A stretch of DNA of 64,000 nucleotides from Mesorhizobium_K quangtriensis (GCF_040081925.1 NZ_JBEBMF010000001.1:310001-374000), one strand, 5' to 3'. Numbered from the stretch's first letter, positions 32,872 to 42,023 are shown. Notes: generated by a model from the sequence alone, not told the origin. Numbers and translations are program-made.

Positions 32872-33744
32872 TTGAATTTTCTGCTTGGCGTCGATGGTGG
32901 CGGAACCGGCTGCAGGGCAGCGATTGCCACCGCTTCCGGCGAGATCGTCGGCCGTGGCAAGAGCGGTCCCGCCAACATCCGCACTGACCTGACCGGCGCG
33001 CGCGACAACATCGTGGCGGCGGCACGGGAAGCCGCAACGGCGGCCGGTCTCGATCCCGATGTGATCGGCGGGGTTCGCGCCATTCTCGGCCTTGCCGGCG
33101 CGAATGTCGGCGACTATGGGAGCCAGCTTGAAGCCATCCTTCCCTTCGCCAACAGCCGCGTCGTAACCGATGCATTGATCGCGCTGGAAGGGGCCGTCGG
33201 TGATGGCGGCGACGGGGCCATCGCCATTGTCGGCACGGGCACCGCCTATCTCGTGCGCCGTGACGGTGTGGAGCGCGCCCTTGGTGGCTGGGGCTTCCAG
33301 GTCGGGGATCAGGGCGCTGGCAGCCGCATCGGGCGGGAGGCGCTGGAAGAGGCGCTGCTGGCCTATGACGGGGTACGGCCTGCCTCGCCCCTCACTGGTT
33401 GGATCCTCGCTTCCTTCAGGAACGATCCCAATGCCGTCGTCGAATTCTCGCTCGGCGCGAAGCCGGGCGACTACGGAAATTTCGCGCCGAAGGTTCTCGA
33501 ACACGCGGCCAAAGGCGACGTGGTCGCTGGGGAGATTCTCGCCCGCGCAGTCGCCGCGGTCGAAGCGTCGCTCGCCGCACTCGGGCTCGACGGGAACACG
33601 CCGCTAAGCCTCCTTGGCGGACTCTCGCAATTCTACGCCGAAAACCTTTCACAGCCTTTCCGGGCACTTGTCAGGCCGCCGCGCACCGACGCGCTGGGGG
33701 GCGCGGTATCGATGGCGGTGCGCACGTTCGGCACTACGGAGTAA
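32872..33744 (+). CDS. N-acetylglucosamine kinase, BadF/BadG/BcrA/BcrD ATPase family
   Basis: 290 residues from TTG 32872, preceded by GGAGG. Actin-fold sugar kinase: phosphate-1 motif LLGVDGGGTGCRAAIATASG, phosphate-2 AIAIVGTGTAYLVRRDG, adenosine region LGGWGFQVGDQGAGSRIGRE and LSLLGGLSQFYAENL near the C-terminus. The family phosphorylates GlcNAc or glucosamine at C6. The next genes encode a SIS deaminase and NagA, so it is expected to make GlcNAc-6-phosphate after non-PTS uptake. It is first in the operon. Confidence 0.9.
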   Translation: MNFLLGVDGGGTGCRAAIATASGEIVGRGKSGPANIRTDLTGARDNIVAAAREAATAAGLDPDVIGGVRAILGLAGANVGDYGSQLEAILPFANSRVVTDALIALEGAVGDGGDGAIAIVGTGTAYLVRRDGVERALGGWGFQVGDQGAGSRIGREALEEALLAYDGVRPASPLTGWILASFRNDPNAVVEFSLGAKPGDYGNFAPKVLEHAAKGDVVAGEILARAVAAVEASLAALGLDGNTPLSLLGGLSQFYAENLSQPFRALVRPPRTDALGGAVSMAVRTFGTTE

Positions 33745-33748
33745 CAAA

Positions 33749-34780
33749 ATGCCTGAGACGCCCACGCATATGCGCAACGAGATCCTCGAGATTCCGGCTG
33801 CGGCGGCGCGCCTGATCGAGGCATCCGACGGCGCGCTCGCTTTGGCTGGCAGGCAGCTCCGGGACCTGTCACCAAAGGTCATCGCCACGGTGGCGCGCGG
33901 TTCGTCTGATCACGCTGCGTCCTTTCTGAAATACGCCACTGAGCTGACCACAGGTGTGCCGGTCGCCTCGCTCGGGCCCTCGATCGCTTCGATCTATCGC
34001 GCGAAACTGAAGCTCGAGGGCGCCGCCTGCCTGACGATCTCGCAGTCGGGCAAGAGCCCTGACATCGTCGCCATGGCGGAGGCGGCAAAATCAGGCGGCG
34101 CGCTCACCATCGCTCTCACCAACACGGCCGGCTCGCCGCTCGCCAACGCTTCCGACCACGCTATCGACATCCTGGCCGGCGTCGAAAAAAGTGTCGCGGC
34201 GACCAAGAGCTTCGTGAATTCGGCCGTCGCCGGCCTGCTGCTGCTGGCGCACTGGACGGGCGATACAACGTTGCTCGCCGCGCTGCGCGGCCTGCCCGAA
34301 CATTTGCGCAAGGCGATCGATTGCGATTGGATGGGCATTGCGGACGCCCTGACCGGAGAGACCTCGCTCTTCATCCTGGGGCGCGGCCCCTCTGCCGCGA
34401 TTGCCAACGAGGCGGCACTGAAGTTCAAGGAAACCTGCGGCATGCATGCGGAGGCCTATAGCGCGGCCGAGGTGATGCATGGCCCGATGGCGCTGGTCGG
34501 ACCCGGCTTCCCGGTCGTGGCGCTCGCCGCGCGCGACGCTTCCGAACCGGCGACGGCTGAAGCCGCTGACCTCCTGGCCGGCAAGGGCGCATCGGTCTTT
34601 GTGACGTCCGCACAGGCGAGGAAGGCAAGCGTGCTGCCGTTTGCCCCGACCGGCCATCCGATCACCGACCCTCTGCCGCTGGTCGTGTCTTTCTATGCCT
34701 TCGTCGAGGCTTTCGCGCGAAAGCTAGGCCTCGATCCCGACCAGCCAAGAAACCTGCGCAAGGTGACGGAGACCGTATGA
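33749..34780 (+). CDS. SIS-domain glucosamine-6-phosphate deaminase/isomerase-like protein (NagB-II type)
   Basis: 343 residues from ATG 33749, 4 bp after the kinase stop. Two SIS (sugar isomerase) domains without the glutaminase domain of GlmS: ATVARGSSDHAASFLKYATE and TISQSGKSPDIVAMAEAAKS in the first, FILGRGPSAAIANEAALKFK and AEVMHGPMALVGPGFPV in the second. This form replaces NagB in many proteobacteria, converting glucosamine-6-phosphate to fructose-6-phosphate and ammonia. The stop overlaps the nagA start (ATGA), supporting the role. Confidence 0.9.
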   Translation: MPETPTHMRNEILEIPAAAARLIEASDGALALAGRQLRDLSPKVIATVARGSSDHAASFLKYATELTTGVPVASLGPSIASIYRAKLKLEGAACLTISQSGKSPDIVAMAEAAKSGGALTIALTNTAGSPLANASDHAIDILAGVEKSVAATKSFVNSAVAGLLLLAHWTGDTTLLAALRGLPEHLRKAIDCDWMGIADALTGETSLFILGRGPSAAIANEAALKFKETCGMHAEAYSAAEVMHGPMALVGPGFPVVALAARDASEPATAEAADLLAGKGASVFVTSAQARKASVLPFAPTGHPITDPLPLVVSFYAFVEAFARKLGLDPDQPRNLRKVTETV

Positions 34781-35940
34781 ACGACCTTCTCGCCCTCGCC
34801 GCCAACCGCATCTTCGATGGCGAAGGCTGGCACGACGATGCCGCCCTTCTCGTCCGTGGCGATACGGTAGAAGGCATCGTGTCGCGCGACCGCCTCCCGC
34901 CGGGCGTCGAACTTTGCGACACCGCTGCGGAAATCCTCGCGCCCGGATTCGTCGATCTCCAGGTCAACGGCGGCGGCGGTGTTCTGCTGAACGATCATCC
35001 GACCGTCGAGGGGATCGAAACGATCTGCCGAGCGCATGCGCGTTTCGGCACGACCGCGCTGCTGCCGACGCTGATCACCGACCTGCCGGACGTCACGGCC
35101 GCGACCATAGCCGCCGGCATCGAAGCCGGCAAACAAAATGTTCCTGGTTTTGCCGGCCTGCATCTCGAAGGCCCGCATCTGGCGCTCACCAGGAAGGGCG
35201 CGCACGACCCACAACTGATCCGCGCGATGACCGAGGCCGATCTCGCCGCGCTGGTCGACGCCAGGCGGGAACTGCCGACGCTGCTCTGCACCGTCGCGCC
35301 TGAATCGGTTACGCCACAGCAGGTCGCCGCACTGGCCGCCGCCGGCATTTCCGTCAGCCTTGGCCACACCGACACGAGCTATGCCACGGCCATCGCCTAT
35401 GTCGATGCCGGCGCGACCCTTGCGACGCATATCTTCAATGCCATGAGCCAGCTCACCAACCGCGAGCCGGGTCTGGTCGGCGCCGCGCTCGATGACGGCC
35501 GGCTCTTCGCGGGACTCATCGCCGACGGCTACCACGTCGATCCGGCGAGCATCGGCGTCGCGGTGCGCGCCAAGCGCGGGCCGGGACGGATCGCTCTGGT
35601 GACCGACGCAATGTCCACCATCGGCACGACCATGACCGAGTTCACCCTCAATGGCCGGACGATCTATCGGAAGGACGGACGCCTGACGCTCGCCGACGGT
35701 ACGCTGGCCGGCGCCGACCTCGACATGATCTCGGCGGTGCGCTTCATGCATGAGCGCATCGGCGTCGAGCTAGGCGAGGCCCTGCGCATGGCCTCGCTCT
35801 ATCCCGCGCAGGCGATGGGCCGCGCCGATCGGCTCGGCACTTTCGCCAGGGGTGCGGCGGCCGATGTCGTGGCCCTCTCGCACAAGCTGAACGTCGCAGG
35901 CGTCTGGATCGGCGGCCGCAAGATTTCTCCGGTGTCCTGA
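34777..35940 (+). CDS. nagA: N-acetylglucosamine-6-phosphate deacetylase
   Basis: 387-residue amidohydrolase that removes acetate from GlcNAc-6-phosphate. Seen: the start of the barrel APGFVDLQVNGGGGVLLND, metal Glu in LHLEGPHLALTRKGAHDP, metal His residues in VSLGHTDTSYATAIAYVDAG and THIFNAMSQL, and the catalytic Asp in IALVTDAMSTIG. The C-terminal beta part, FARGAAADVVALSHKLNVAG, is normal. Last gene of the kinase-deaminase-deacetylase operon, followed by a strong hairpin. Confidence 0.96.
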   Translation: MNDLLALAANRIFDGEGWHDDAALLVRGDTVEGIVSRDRLPPGVELCDTAAEILAPGFVDLQVNGGGGVLLNDHPTVEGIETICRAHARFGTTALLPTLITDLPDVTAATIAAGIEAGKQNVPGFAGLHLEGPHLALTRKGAHDPQLIRAMTEADLAALVDARRELPTLLCTVAPESVTPQQVAALAAAGISVSLGHTDTSYATAIAYVDAGATLATHIFNAMSQLTNREPGLVGAALDDGRLFAGLIADGYHVDPASIGVAVRAKRGPGRIALVTDAMSTIGTTMTEFTLNGRTIYRKDGRLTLADGTLAGADLDMISAVRFMHERIGVELGEALRMASLYPAQAMGRADRLGTFARGAAADVVALSHKLNVAGVWIGGRKISPVS

Positions 35941-35945
35941 CAAGA

Positions 35946-35978
35946 GAGCCCCGCCGGCTTGCGCCGGCGGGGCTCGTC
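35946..35978. terminator. Terminator hairpin between nagA and the convergent secreted-protein gene
   Basis: Perfect 13-bp arms GAGCCCCGCCGGC / GCCGGCGGGGCTC with a TTGC loop (35959-35962), followed by GTCTTCT, a weak T-tract. Confidence 0.8.
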
Positions 35979-35993
35979 TTCTATGCGGCGATC

Positions 35994-38900
35994 CTACTGG
36001 ATCTGCAGCTTCTGCTGCTGCTGTCTCTGCGGGTCGATCAGTTGCAGATCGCGGTTGATCTGCAGCCTGCGGCAGTTCGGCGGCGAGCCGATGAAGCCGG
36101 GCGGACAGGTCTCCTGCCGGATCTTCACGCAACGCCCGTTACGCATCACGGTGCCGCGCGGGCATTCCACCTCGATGACGACGCAGCGGCCATTGCGCAG
36201 CTCAGTCCCTCTTGGGCACTCGACCTGCCGGCGGCGGCATTCGCCATCGACGAGCCGCGTTCCGCGCGGGCAGACGCAGCGTCCGTCCTCGGTGCGGATC
36301 TGACCCGGCAGCAGCTTGCACTGCGGCGGCGGATCCTTGCGGCACTGACCCCTTACGAGGCTGGTGCCGCGCGGGCAGACGCACTTGCCGTCCTTCGTCC
36401 GGATCTGGCCCGGCAGCAGCTCGCACTGCGGCGGCGGGTTCTTCCGGCATGCGCCACGTACCAGGCTGGTGCCGCGCGGACAGACGCAGTCGCCGGCCTG
36501 GGTCCGGATCTGACCCGGCAGCAATTCGCACTGCTGCGGCAGGTTCTTCCGGCATTCCCCACGGATCAGGCTGGTGCCACGCGGGCAGACGCATTCACCG
36601 GCCTGGGTCCGGATCTGGCCCGGCTTCAGGATGCACCGGTCCACCGGGGGCGGTGGGGGCGGAGGCGGTTCGCCGCCGACCGTCCGGCACTGGCCGTTGC
36701 GGAAGCGCGTACCCTCCGGACACACGCAACGCCCGTCCGCGTTCATCACGAAGCCCTTGGAGCACTGCTCCGCCACCGGCCTGCCGATGGTGAAGGTGTG
36801 GCAGGCAGAAGGGCCCGTACCCGGTCGGCCGGTGGTTTCGGGTCCTTCCAGCACGCCGTCCGGATCTTCGGCCACAGGCACGTCAGGTGGGATGACACCG
36901 ACGCAGTTGCGGGCAGGAACCGGCTCGCGGATATTGGCGAGCGGCCCTTCAGGGATGACCACGGTCACCTGATGAACGCGCTGTTCGCCCGCACCAAGCG
37001 TGATGTTGGCGATGCACGACATGGGCAGCGTGGTCGGCTCCGGCTCGCAGCCGAAGGGCGGCGAGATTTCACTGATCACAACGCCTTCCAGCCGGCCGAT
37101 GCCGTCGACGCCGATCGCGTCGCCAATGCGCATCGGGCCGTTGAAATCAGCCGTACCCGCATTGGTGATGGTGATCTCGAAGGTGCAGGGCTGGCCCGCC
37201 CGGCATTCCTTGTCGCCGGTCTTCTCGACGCGGATATCAGGCCTTTTCGGCTCGCGGCCCGGAATGCGCATTTCGGCACAAGCCCGGTTGTTCTCGAGGT
37301 TTGCTTCGCCCTCGATGCCGTTCACCTCGGCGCAGTTGCGGATCAGGTCGCCCTGATAGTCCGGTCCCACGACCGCCCGCACCCCGATCGGGATGAACGC
37401 GCCGGGCGCGAGATTGACACCCGGGTGATCGCACTGGAACCGCCCACCTGATATCGGCGCACAGGTCCAGGGCGGCGTCGGCCCGAAGGTCGACGATGCC
37501 GGTACGCCCGTCGGATACTCGTCGATGACGGTCAGCGGGCCGACATAGGGTTCGGTGCCATTGTTGAAGACCCGGATGTTGAAGGTGCAAACGCCATCGG
37601 CGCTGCATACTCGCGAACGCGGATCCTTGGTGATGCGCAGGTCGGTCCGCTTCTCTACCGGCGGTTCGCAGCGGGGGTCGCCGCGACGGCAGATCTGGAT
37701 GGTGGCGCAGGCCCTGTCGTTACCCGTAGAGCCGAAGACTTCCGGCTGGTCGCTCGCCGTATAGTCATACTCCGCGCAGTTGCGGATGTTGCGACCGTTC
37801 CAGCCGGGTCCCGGTGCGAAGCCGAGCTTCAACTCGACCCATTCGCCCGGGTCCAGCGTGGTGGCCGGGTGCGAACACATCATCGGGCTTGCCATGGGCA
37901 CGCAGGCCCATGGTGCGTTGGGACCAGAGACGACGGCGGCACTTCCGGGTGCCGTTACCTCCTCCAGCACGATCGGCCCGTTATAGGGCGCGTCGCCGAC
38001 ATTGGTGACGCGGATGGTGAAGTCGCAGCCGCCCTCCAGCGTACAGCGAGCGACGTCCGCGCGCTTCTCGACCTGGATGTCCGGTTCCTTGTTGTCAGGC
38101 GGGCACCTCAGGTCTTCCGGGATCTCGATGTCGATCACCTGCGAGCAGCAGAGGCCGACACCTTCTTCCGGCCCGGCATAGGTCTCGATGCCGGTGACGA
38201 TGAGATGCACGGTGTCGCCAGGCAGCGCGCCTGTTATCGTCCAGTTCAGCACCCCGCCACCGATTGGCGCGAGCTGCATCGCCGGGGCCACCGTGACGCC
38301 GGGGGTCGTGGTGCGTAGCTGCACCCACTTGCCGCCGAGCTCGGAGCCGACGGGCATGTGGTAGATGAACGCACCGCCGCCGGGCACGCAATCGACCGTG
38401 CCGGTCTCCGTCTTGAAGCAGGCTTCGCCGGGAGGGGGAGGTGGTGGCGCACGGTCGCAACGGGAAACGTCGATCGTGATCTTCGTCGGCTCGCCAGTCT
38501 TGAAGTCGAGGTCATCAGGCAAGGCCGGATCGTGCGAAGGGATTTCCACGGATGAGCCGCCGACCAGTGTTATGTTGACGAAGCCCTGGTTGGAGACCTG
38601 CGCCGGAGCGGGGAACGCCGCATGATCGATCTTCGCCGTGATGACGATGTCGATGTAGCGACGATCGGGTTCGCCGGATCCGTCGAGATCGCTGGTCGAC
38701 AGGCGGAAGTCCTCGAGCTTCACCGTGTCGCTGGGATTGGTCGTGGTGGAGACGATGGGCGCGGGGAGCGCGCCGCCGCCCGGGCCGGTGCCGTCGCCGG
38801 TCACCTGCGCGTCGACGATCTCAAGACCCGCCGGCAGCGTGTCTCGGAAGTCCATCCTGACATTAGGCATCTCGGCGATGAATGCAGGATCGAGGAACTT

Positions 38901-39200
38901 CGCCGGATCTCCCTGCGCGCCGAAACGCAAGGTGTATTGCACATAGTCGCAGTTCAGTTGGCGGCCGACTTTGGTGAAGAAGGGTTCGGCCTCGCCGCGA
39001 CCGGGATGTGTCGGACGGCGTTCCAGCGTCAGGCCTTCGCCGGTCTGTGCCGAAGCCGGGGCGGATTGCATGGCGGCGAGCGCGAGCCCGGCCGCCATCA
39101 GCCAGCGCGCGGTGCGCGCGGCATATGACAGGGGTTGCATGATCGTCTCCATGAGCGTTGTTTTGCTGCCGGTGGCGAGCGAGGAAGAAGTGTGTGTCAT
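35994..39200 (-). CDS. Large secreted protein with DUF11-like domains and Cys-rich tandem repeats
   Basis: 1068 residues from ATG 39200, which follows GGGAGGGAG; a GTG at 39215 overlapping the upstream stop is an alternative. Long signal peptide ending LALAAMQSAPASAQ. Order: an N-terminal domain (LTLERRPTHPGRGEAEPFF); a domain with a C-terminal double Cys (about 245-350) shared with the neighbour; three DUF11-like beta-sandwich repeats (about 370-790; e.g. DIQVEKRADVARC, DLRITKDPRSRVC, DIRVEKTGDKEC); a low-complexity PPPPPPP stretch; four 35-residue Cys-rich repeats and three shorter CPRGT modules; a Gln-rich tail. No membrane anchor visible. Function unknown; adhesion or matrix is possible. 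Confidence 0.85.
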   Translation of the reverse strand: MTHTSSSLATGSKTTLMETIMQPLSYAARTARWLMAAGLALAAMQSAPASAQTGEGLTLERRPTHPGRGEAEPFFTKVGRQLNCDYVQYTLRFGAQGDPAKFLDPAFIAEMPNVRMDFRDTLPAGLEIVDAQVTGDGTGPGGGALPAPIVSTTTNPSDTVKLEDFRLSTSDLDGSGEPDRRYIDIVITAKIDHAAFPAPAQVSNQGFVNITLVGGSSVEIPSHDPALPDDLDFKTGEPTKITIDVSRCDRAPPPPPPGEACFKTETGTVDCVPGGGAFIYHMPVGSELGGKWVQLRTTTPGVTVAPAMQLAPIGGGVLNWTITGALPGDTVHLIVTGIETYAGPEEGVGLCCSQVIDIEIPEDLRCPPDNKEPDIQVEKRADVARCTLEGGCDFTIRVTNVGDAPYNGPIVLEEVTAPGSAAVVSGPNAPWACVPMASPMMCSHPATTLDPGEWVELKLGFAPGPGWNGRNIRNCAEYDYTASDQPEVFGSTGNDRACATIQICRRGDPRCEPPVEKRTDLRITKDPRSRVCSADGVCTFNIRVFNNGTEPYVGPLTVIDEYPTGVPASSTFGPTPPWTCAPISGGRFQCDHPGVNLAPGAFIPIGVRAVVGPDYQGDLIRNCAEVNGIEGEANLENNRACAEMRIPGREPKRPDIRVEKTGDKECRAGQPCTFEITITNAGTADFNGPMRIGDAIGVDGIGRLEGVVISEISPPFGCEPEPTTLPMSCIANITLGAGEQRVHQVTVVIPEGPLANIREPVPARNCVGVIPPDVPVAEDPDGVLEGPETTGRPGTGPSACHTFTIGRPVAEQCSKGFVMNADGRCVCPEGTRFRNGQCRTVGGEPPPPPPPPVDRCILKPGQIRTQAGECVCPRGTSLIRGECRKNLPQQCELLPGQIRTQAGDCVCPRGTSLVRGACRKNPPPQCELLPGQIRTKDGKCVCPRGTSLVRGQCRKDPPPQCKLLPGQIRTEDGRCVCPRGTRLVDGECRRRQVECPRGTELRNGRCVVIEVECPRGTVMRNGRCVKIRQETCPPGFIGSPPNCRRLQINRDLQLIDPQRQQQQKLQIQ
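36262..36680. repeat. Four tandem 105-bp coding repeats
   Basis: Inside the secreted-protein gene. Repeat phase marks CCGCGCGGG-like start at 36262, 36367, 36472 and 36577, an exact 105-bp (35-residue) period. Each unit encodes CVCPRGTSLVRGxCRK plus a spacer and the LLPGQIRT segment, with four Cys per unit. Adjacent copies are highly similar in DNA, suggesting recent duplication or gene conversion. Confidence 0.9.
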
Positions 39201-39211
39201 CTCTCCCTCCC

Positions 39212-41188
39212 TCACGGTTCGCAGCTTACGGGCGGCGTAGCGAGCGGTACGACCACCTTGCAGCAGGGGTAGTAGCCACCCGCGTCGGCGTCGGACTGCC
39301 TGTAGAAGCAGAGGCCGACATCGACCCGGTCGCCGGGGAAGAAACCGCTCATGCCGATCGTGAAGGGCGCGCCCGGAGCCTTGGTCTGCTGTAGCGGGGA
39401 CACGCTTACGCCCGGCGTACGGGAATCGGCCTTGACGCTGTCGCCGCCGATACCCGCCACGTCACGCACATAGACATCTGCCTCCAGTCCCGCCGGGGTG
39501 CAGAAATAATTCACTGCCTCGACATCGAGACAGGGCGGCAGATTGCCGGGCGGGGGGAATTCCGGTGGCCAGAATGGCGGCAGGAAACCGCCCGGATAGG
39601 GGATGCGCTCATAGTAGCCGGCGCGGCCCTCGCAGGGACGCCAGATCTCCACGTCGCCGACATGGCCCTCGACCTCGGCGTCTTCGAAGAAGCCGTCGAA
39701 ATCGACGAACCACGAGCCGAAAGGCGGTTCGTTCTGCGGCCTGACCAGCATCGTGGAATTGATCTGCACGCCGTGGACCGCAAGCGGCCCGCCGGCGGCC
39801 AGCTGTTCTTCGAGCGCCGGGTTGTCGCGCAGCTTATCGCCGGTCGCGACCAGCGTCGCTGCGCAGGCGTTGGTGTTGAAATACCCCTGCGCGTCGTAGC
39901 CATATTGCAGGTCGATGCCACCGGTCGACTGGCGGTGCCCCGCCGGGAAACCGATCGCGTATTCCTGCGGCACGGGCACCCAGATCGATTCCGTCGCCGG
40001 GTCGTCGGGGCTCTCGCGCCAATAGCGCAACACCTCGCCGTCGCCGCTGTCGGCGAATTGCGAATAGTCGTAGCGGTTCTCGATATCGCCGCGCTGGGCG
40101 AGATACATGAAGCCCTGGTTGTCGAAAGCGATGTCGGTGACGGGCAGGTCCTCTTCAGCATCGACCGTCAACTCCCAGCGCGGATCGCCTGCAAAGGAGC
40201 CGTTGCGCGCGATGCCGACCGACCAGATCTCGGCCTCTTCGCCGACAGCGTAGTAAAGACGGCCGCCGTGGACCTGAACGGCCCAGACGCTGCGTTCGTC
40301 CTGCGTGAAGCCCCAGCTGTCAGGATCTTCGCTGTCAAAGGCAGCGCCTTGGATGTCCATGACCGCGCCATCGTCCGCGACGGCCTCGAGCCCCCGCGCG
40401 GGCCGGCCTGTCACGCCGTGGTCGAATGTGTCGATCAGCGCGCCATCCGCCGAAATGCGGTGGATCAGGCCGCTGTCGAGATCGGAAGCGAAGAACTGAC
40501 GGGACGCCCTGTCGAAGGCGACGTCGGCGATACCCGGCCCCGAATTGTCCTCGATGGTGGCGAACAGCGAGACTTCGCCGGTCAGCCCGTCGATCTTCCA
40601 GATCGCGCCGGGCGAGCCGCCATTGTCCTCGGCGAACTGGCCGTCCATGAAGGTCGCGCCGGCCTTGCCGCGGCGTTCGCGCTCCGGCCTGCCATCGTCG
40701 TCCGCGTCGGGGGTGACGATGCGTATGCCGTGCAGAGAGGTCGCGCCGGCATAGAGGTTGGGCACGCCGGACGGTGTCCCGTCGCGCACGCCGTCGTCAT
40801 AGGTCAGCGCGAAGACCTGACCGATCTGCCCGGCCAGCACCTCGAACGGCAGCGGCGTGTTGACGAGCTGTCCTGAGGGCGGACCGCCAAGCGCCGACAC
40901 GTCGAAGATGCGCAGCGTGGCGCGTTCGGTGTCGATGAACGTTTCGTCGACCGGGTCCACGCCGGGCGGCAGCCCCTCGTCGAAACCGGGGATGATCGTT
41001 CCGGAAAAGCCGGTTACGGCCATCGATCCCGGATTGATGATCTGCGTTTGCTGCGCGGATGCCGGCCCTGAAAGCCCTGCCGCGAGCGCCAAAGCGACAA
41101 GCGCCGCACCGGCAGCAAGCCGGCCGCTTCGTCCACCGATTCTTGGATTGCAGGCAAGCAAACGCAGAACACCATGGCTGCGCAGCAT
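39212..41188 (-). CDS. Secreted protein with beta-propeller-like body and C-terminal double-Cys domain
   Basis: 658 residues from ATG 41188 after GGAGGAG; the frame extends 80 codons further upstream without coding character. Signal peptide ends LAAGLSGPASAQ. Residues about 100-500 show repeated strands resembling a calcium- or NHL-type propeller: AIWKIDGLTGEVSLFATIED, IADVAFDRASRQFFASDLDS, VTDIAFDNQGFMYLAQRGDI. The last about 95 residues (CTPAGLEADVYVRDV ... GYYPCCKVVVPLA) match a domain in the next gene. Its stop overlaps an alternative start of that gene, so they form a two-gene unit. Function unknown. Confidence 0.8.
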   Translation of the reverse strand: MLRSHGVLRLLACNPRIGGRSGRLAAGAALVALALAAGLSGPASAQQTQIINPGSMAVTGFSGTIIPGFDEGLPPGVDPVDETFIDTERATLRIFDVSALGGPPSGQLVNTPLPFEVLAGQIGQVFALTYDDGVRDGTPSGVPNLYAGATSLHGIRIVTPDADDDGRPERERRGKAGATFMDGQFAEDNGGSPGAIWKIDGLTGEVSLFATIEDNSGPGIADVAFDRASRQFFASDLDSGLIHRISADGALIDTFDHGVTGRPARGLEAVADDGAVMDIQGAAFDSEDPDSWGFTQDERSVWAVQVHGGRLYYAVGEEAEIWSVGIARNGSFAGDPRWELTVDAEEDLPVTDIAFDNQGFMYLAQRGDIENRYDYSQFADSGDGEVLRYWRESPDDPATESIWVPVPQEYAIGFPAGHRQSTGGIDLQYGYDAQGYFNTNACAATLVATGDKLRDNPALEEQLAAGGPLAVHGVQINSTMLVRPQNEPPFGSWFVDFDGFFEDAEVEGHVGDVEIWRPCEGRAGYYERIPYPGGFLPPFWPPEFPPPGNLPPCLDVEAVNYFCTPAGLEADVYVRDVAGIGGDSVKADSRTPGVSVSPLQQTKAPGAPFTIGMSGFFPGDRVDVGLCFYRQSDADAGGYYPCCKVVVPLATPPVSCEP

Positions 41189-41679
41189 GGGGCCTCTCCT
41201 CCGGTTCGAGTGGAGAGAAACAGCCGAACGGGACACACGGCGGGGAGCCGAATGCGTCGTTCCGGCAGGTTCTCCCCCAATAGTCTTTTCGCGGTCCCTT
41301 GTTTCGAGAATATGTCGGGCCTTACCCTGGGTCAATCGGTTCACGGCATCCGTGGCGCCCGGACCTGAGTGGTCCGTTCGGCGGATGCCGGATGATCTCC
41401 CAGACCCCGACAATCGATGTCCGGTCATGGATCGTTTCCTTTCCTTCGGGCCGCTGGATTGCGGCGCCGTGTCGTCAGTCGCGATGGAAAGGGAAAAGGT
41501 TCATTCTGCGGAATCCGAACGTCAGAAGAGAGGCTCACACCAATGCTGTCTCCTGCATTTCGGGACTACAACTTCGTGCGCGTTCATGTTTTTCTGCGCA
41601 TGACCCGGCGCTGATCGAAGCTAAGGAAGCTGGAAAAGCCAACGGTGCTTGGCCCTTACAAGAAAGCGTCCGCTATTTG
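41189..41679. other. Intergenic region without recognised gene
   Basis: About 490 bp upstream of the divergent secreted-protein operon. Frames are open on the plus strand from 41299, but the encoded Arg/Pro/Ser/Trp-rich sequence looks non-coding. It should hold the promoter of the minus-strand operon; I could not place it. No repeat or hairpin stood out. Confidence 0.5.
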
Positions 41680-41928
41680 ATGAAAGAGCACGTCAAGGTT
41701 TTTGAACGACAAGATGGCTCGGCGCGCGTTGTTATCTCGGTGCACACGGTATCGCCACGACTGTTCAGCTTCACAGAAGAAATCTGGAAAGTTGATGACG
41801 ACCACCCGCTGGGGCCAGATGCCTACTGGTCCTCGACCTACGAATCCGGACTATACGACACAGCAGAAGCCGCTGAGGTTGAAGCCAGTTCGATGTTCCC
41901 CTGGATCGCAAGCCAAATCTCGAACTGA
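41680..41928 (+). CDS. Small hypothetical protein
   Basis: 82 residues from ATG 41680; the true start may be some codons upstream, since the text ALIEAKEAGKANGAWPLQES before it also looks coding. Seen: MKEHVKVFERQDGSARVVIS, a Trp/Tyr-rich centre EIWKVDDDHPLGPDAYWSST and YDTAEAAEVEASSMFPWIAS. Composition is less GC-biased and more acidic than its neighbours, so it could be recently acquired. I do not recognise a family. It is 95 bp upstream of the YCII gene on the same strand. Confidence 0.4.
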   Translation: MKEHVKVFERQDGSARVVISVHTVSPRLFSFTEEIWKVDDDHPLGPDAYWSSTYESGLYDTAEAAEVEASSMFPWIASQISN

Positions 41929-42023
41929 CCGCCTCTTGGCGAGCGACGGGCTTGCCACAATTCCTGTCGACGCCATGTCGGGCTTGGCCTACCTCAGTCG
42001 TCATTATCCCGAGGAGAATTGGA

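Noticed and set aside
32738..33175. Extra 146 residues at the N-terminus of the lone sugar-binding protein
   Set aside because: Arg-rich sequence antisense to the kinase gene; the signal peptide begins at 32737 (or 32785).
36262..36680. Regularly spaced repeats suggesting a CRISPR array
   Set aside because: The 105-bp units are coding and repeat over their full length, without distinct spacers or cas genes.
36042..37451. Long plus-strand frame opposite the secreted-protein gene
   Set aside because: It is antisense to the DUF11/Cys-rich gene, made long by high GC; the minus strand has signal peptide, domains and repeats.
41299..41679. Plus-strand open frame upstream of the small hypothetical protein
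   Set aside because: Biased Arg/Trp/Pro/Ser composition, no ribosome site, and it overlaps the leader of the divergent secreted-protein gene. Only the part from about 41620 on looks coding.
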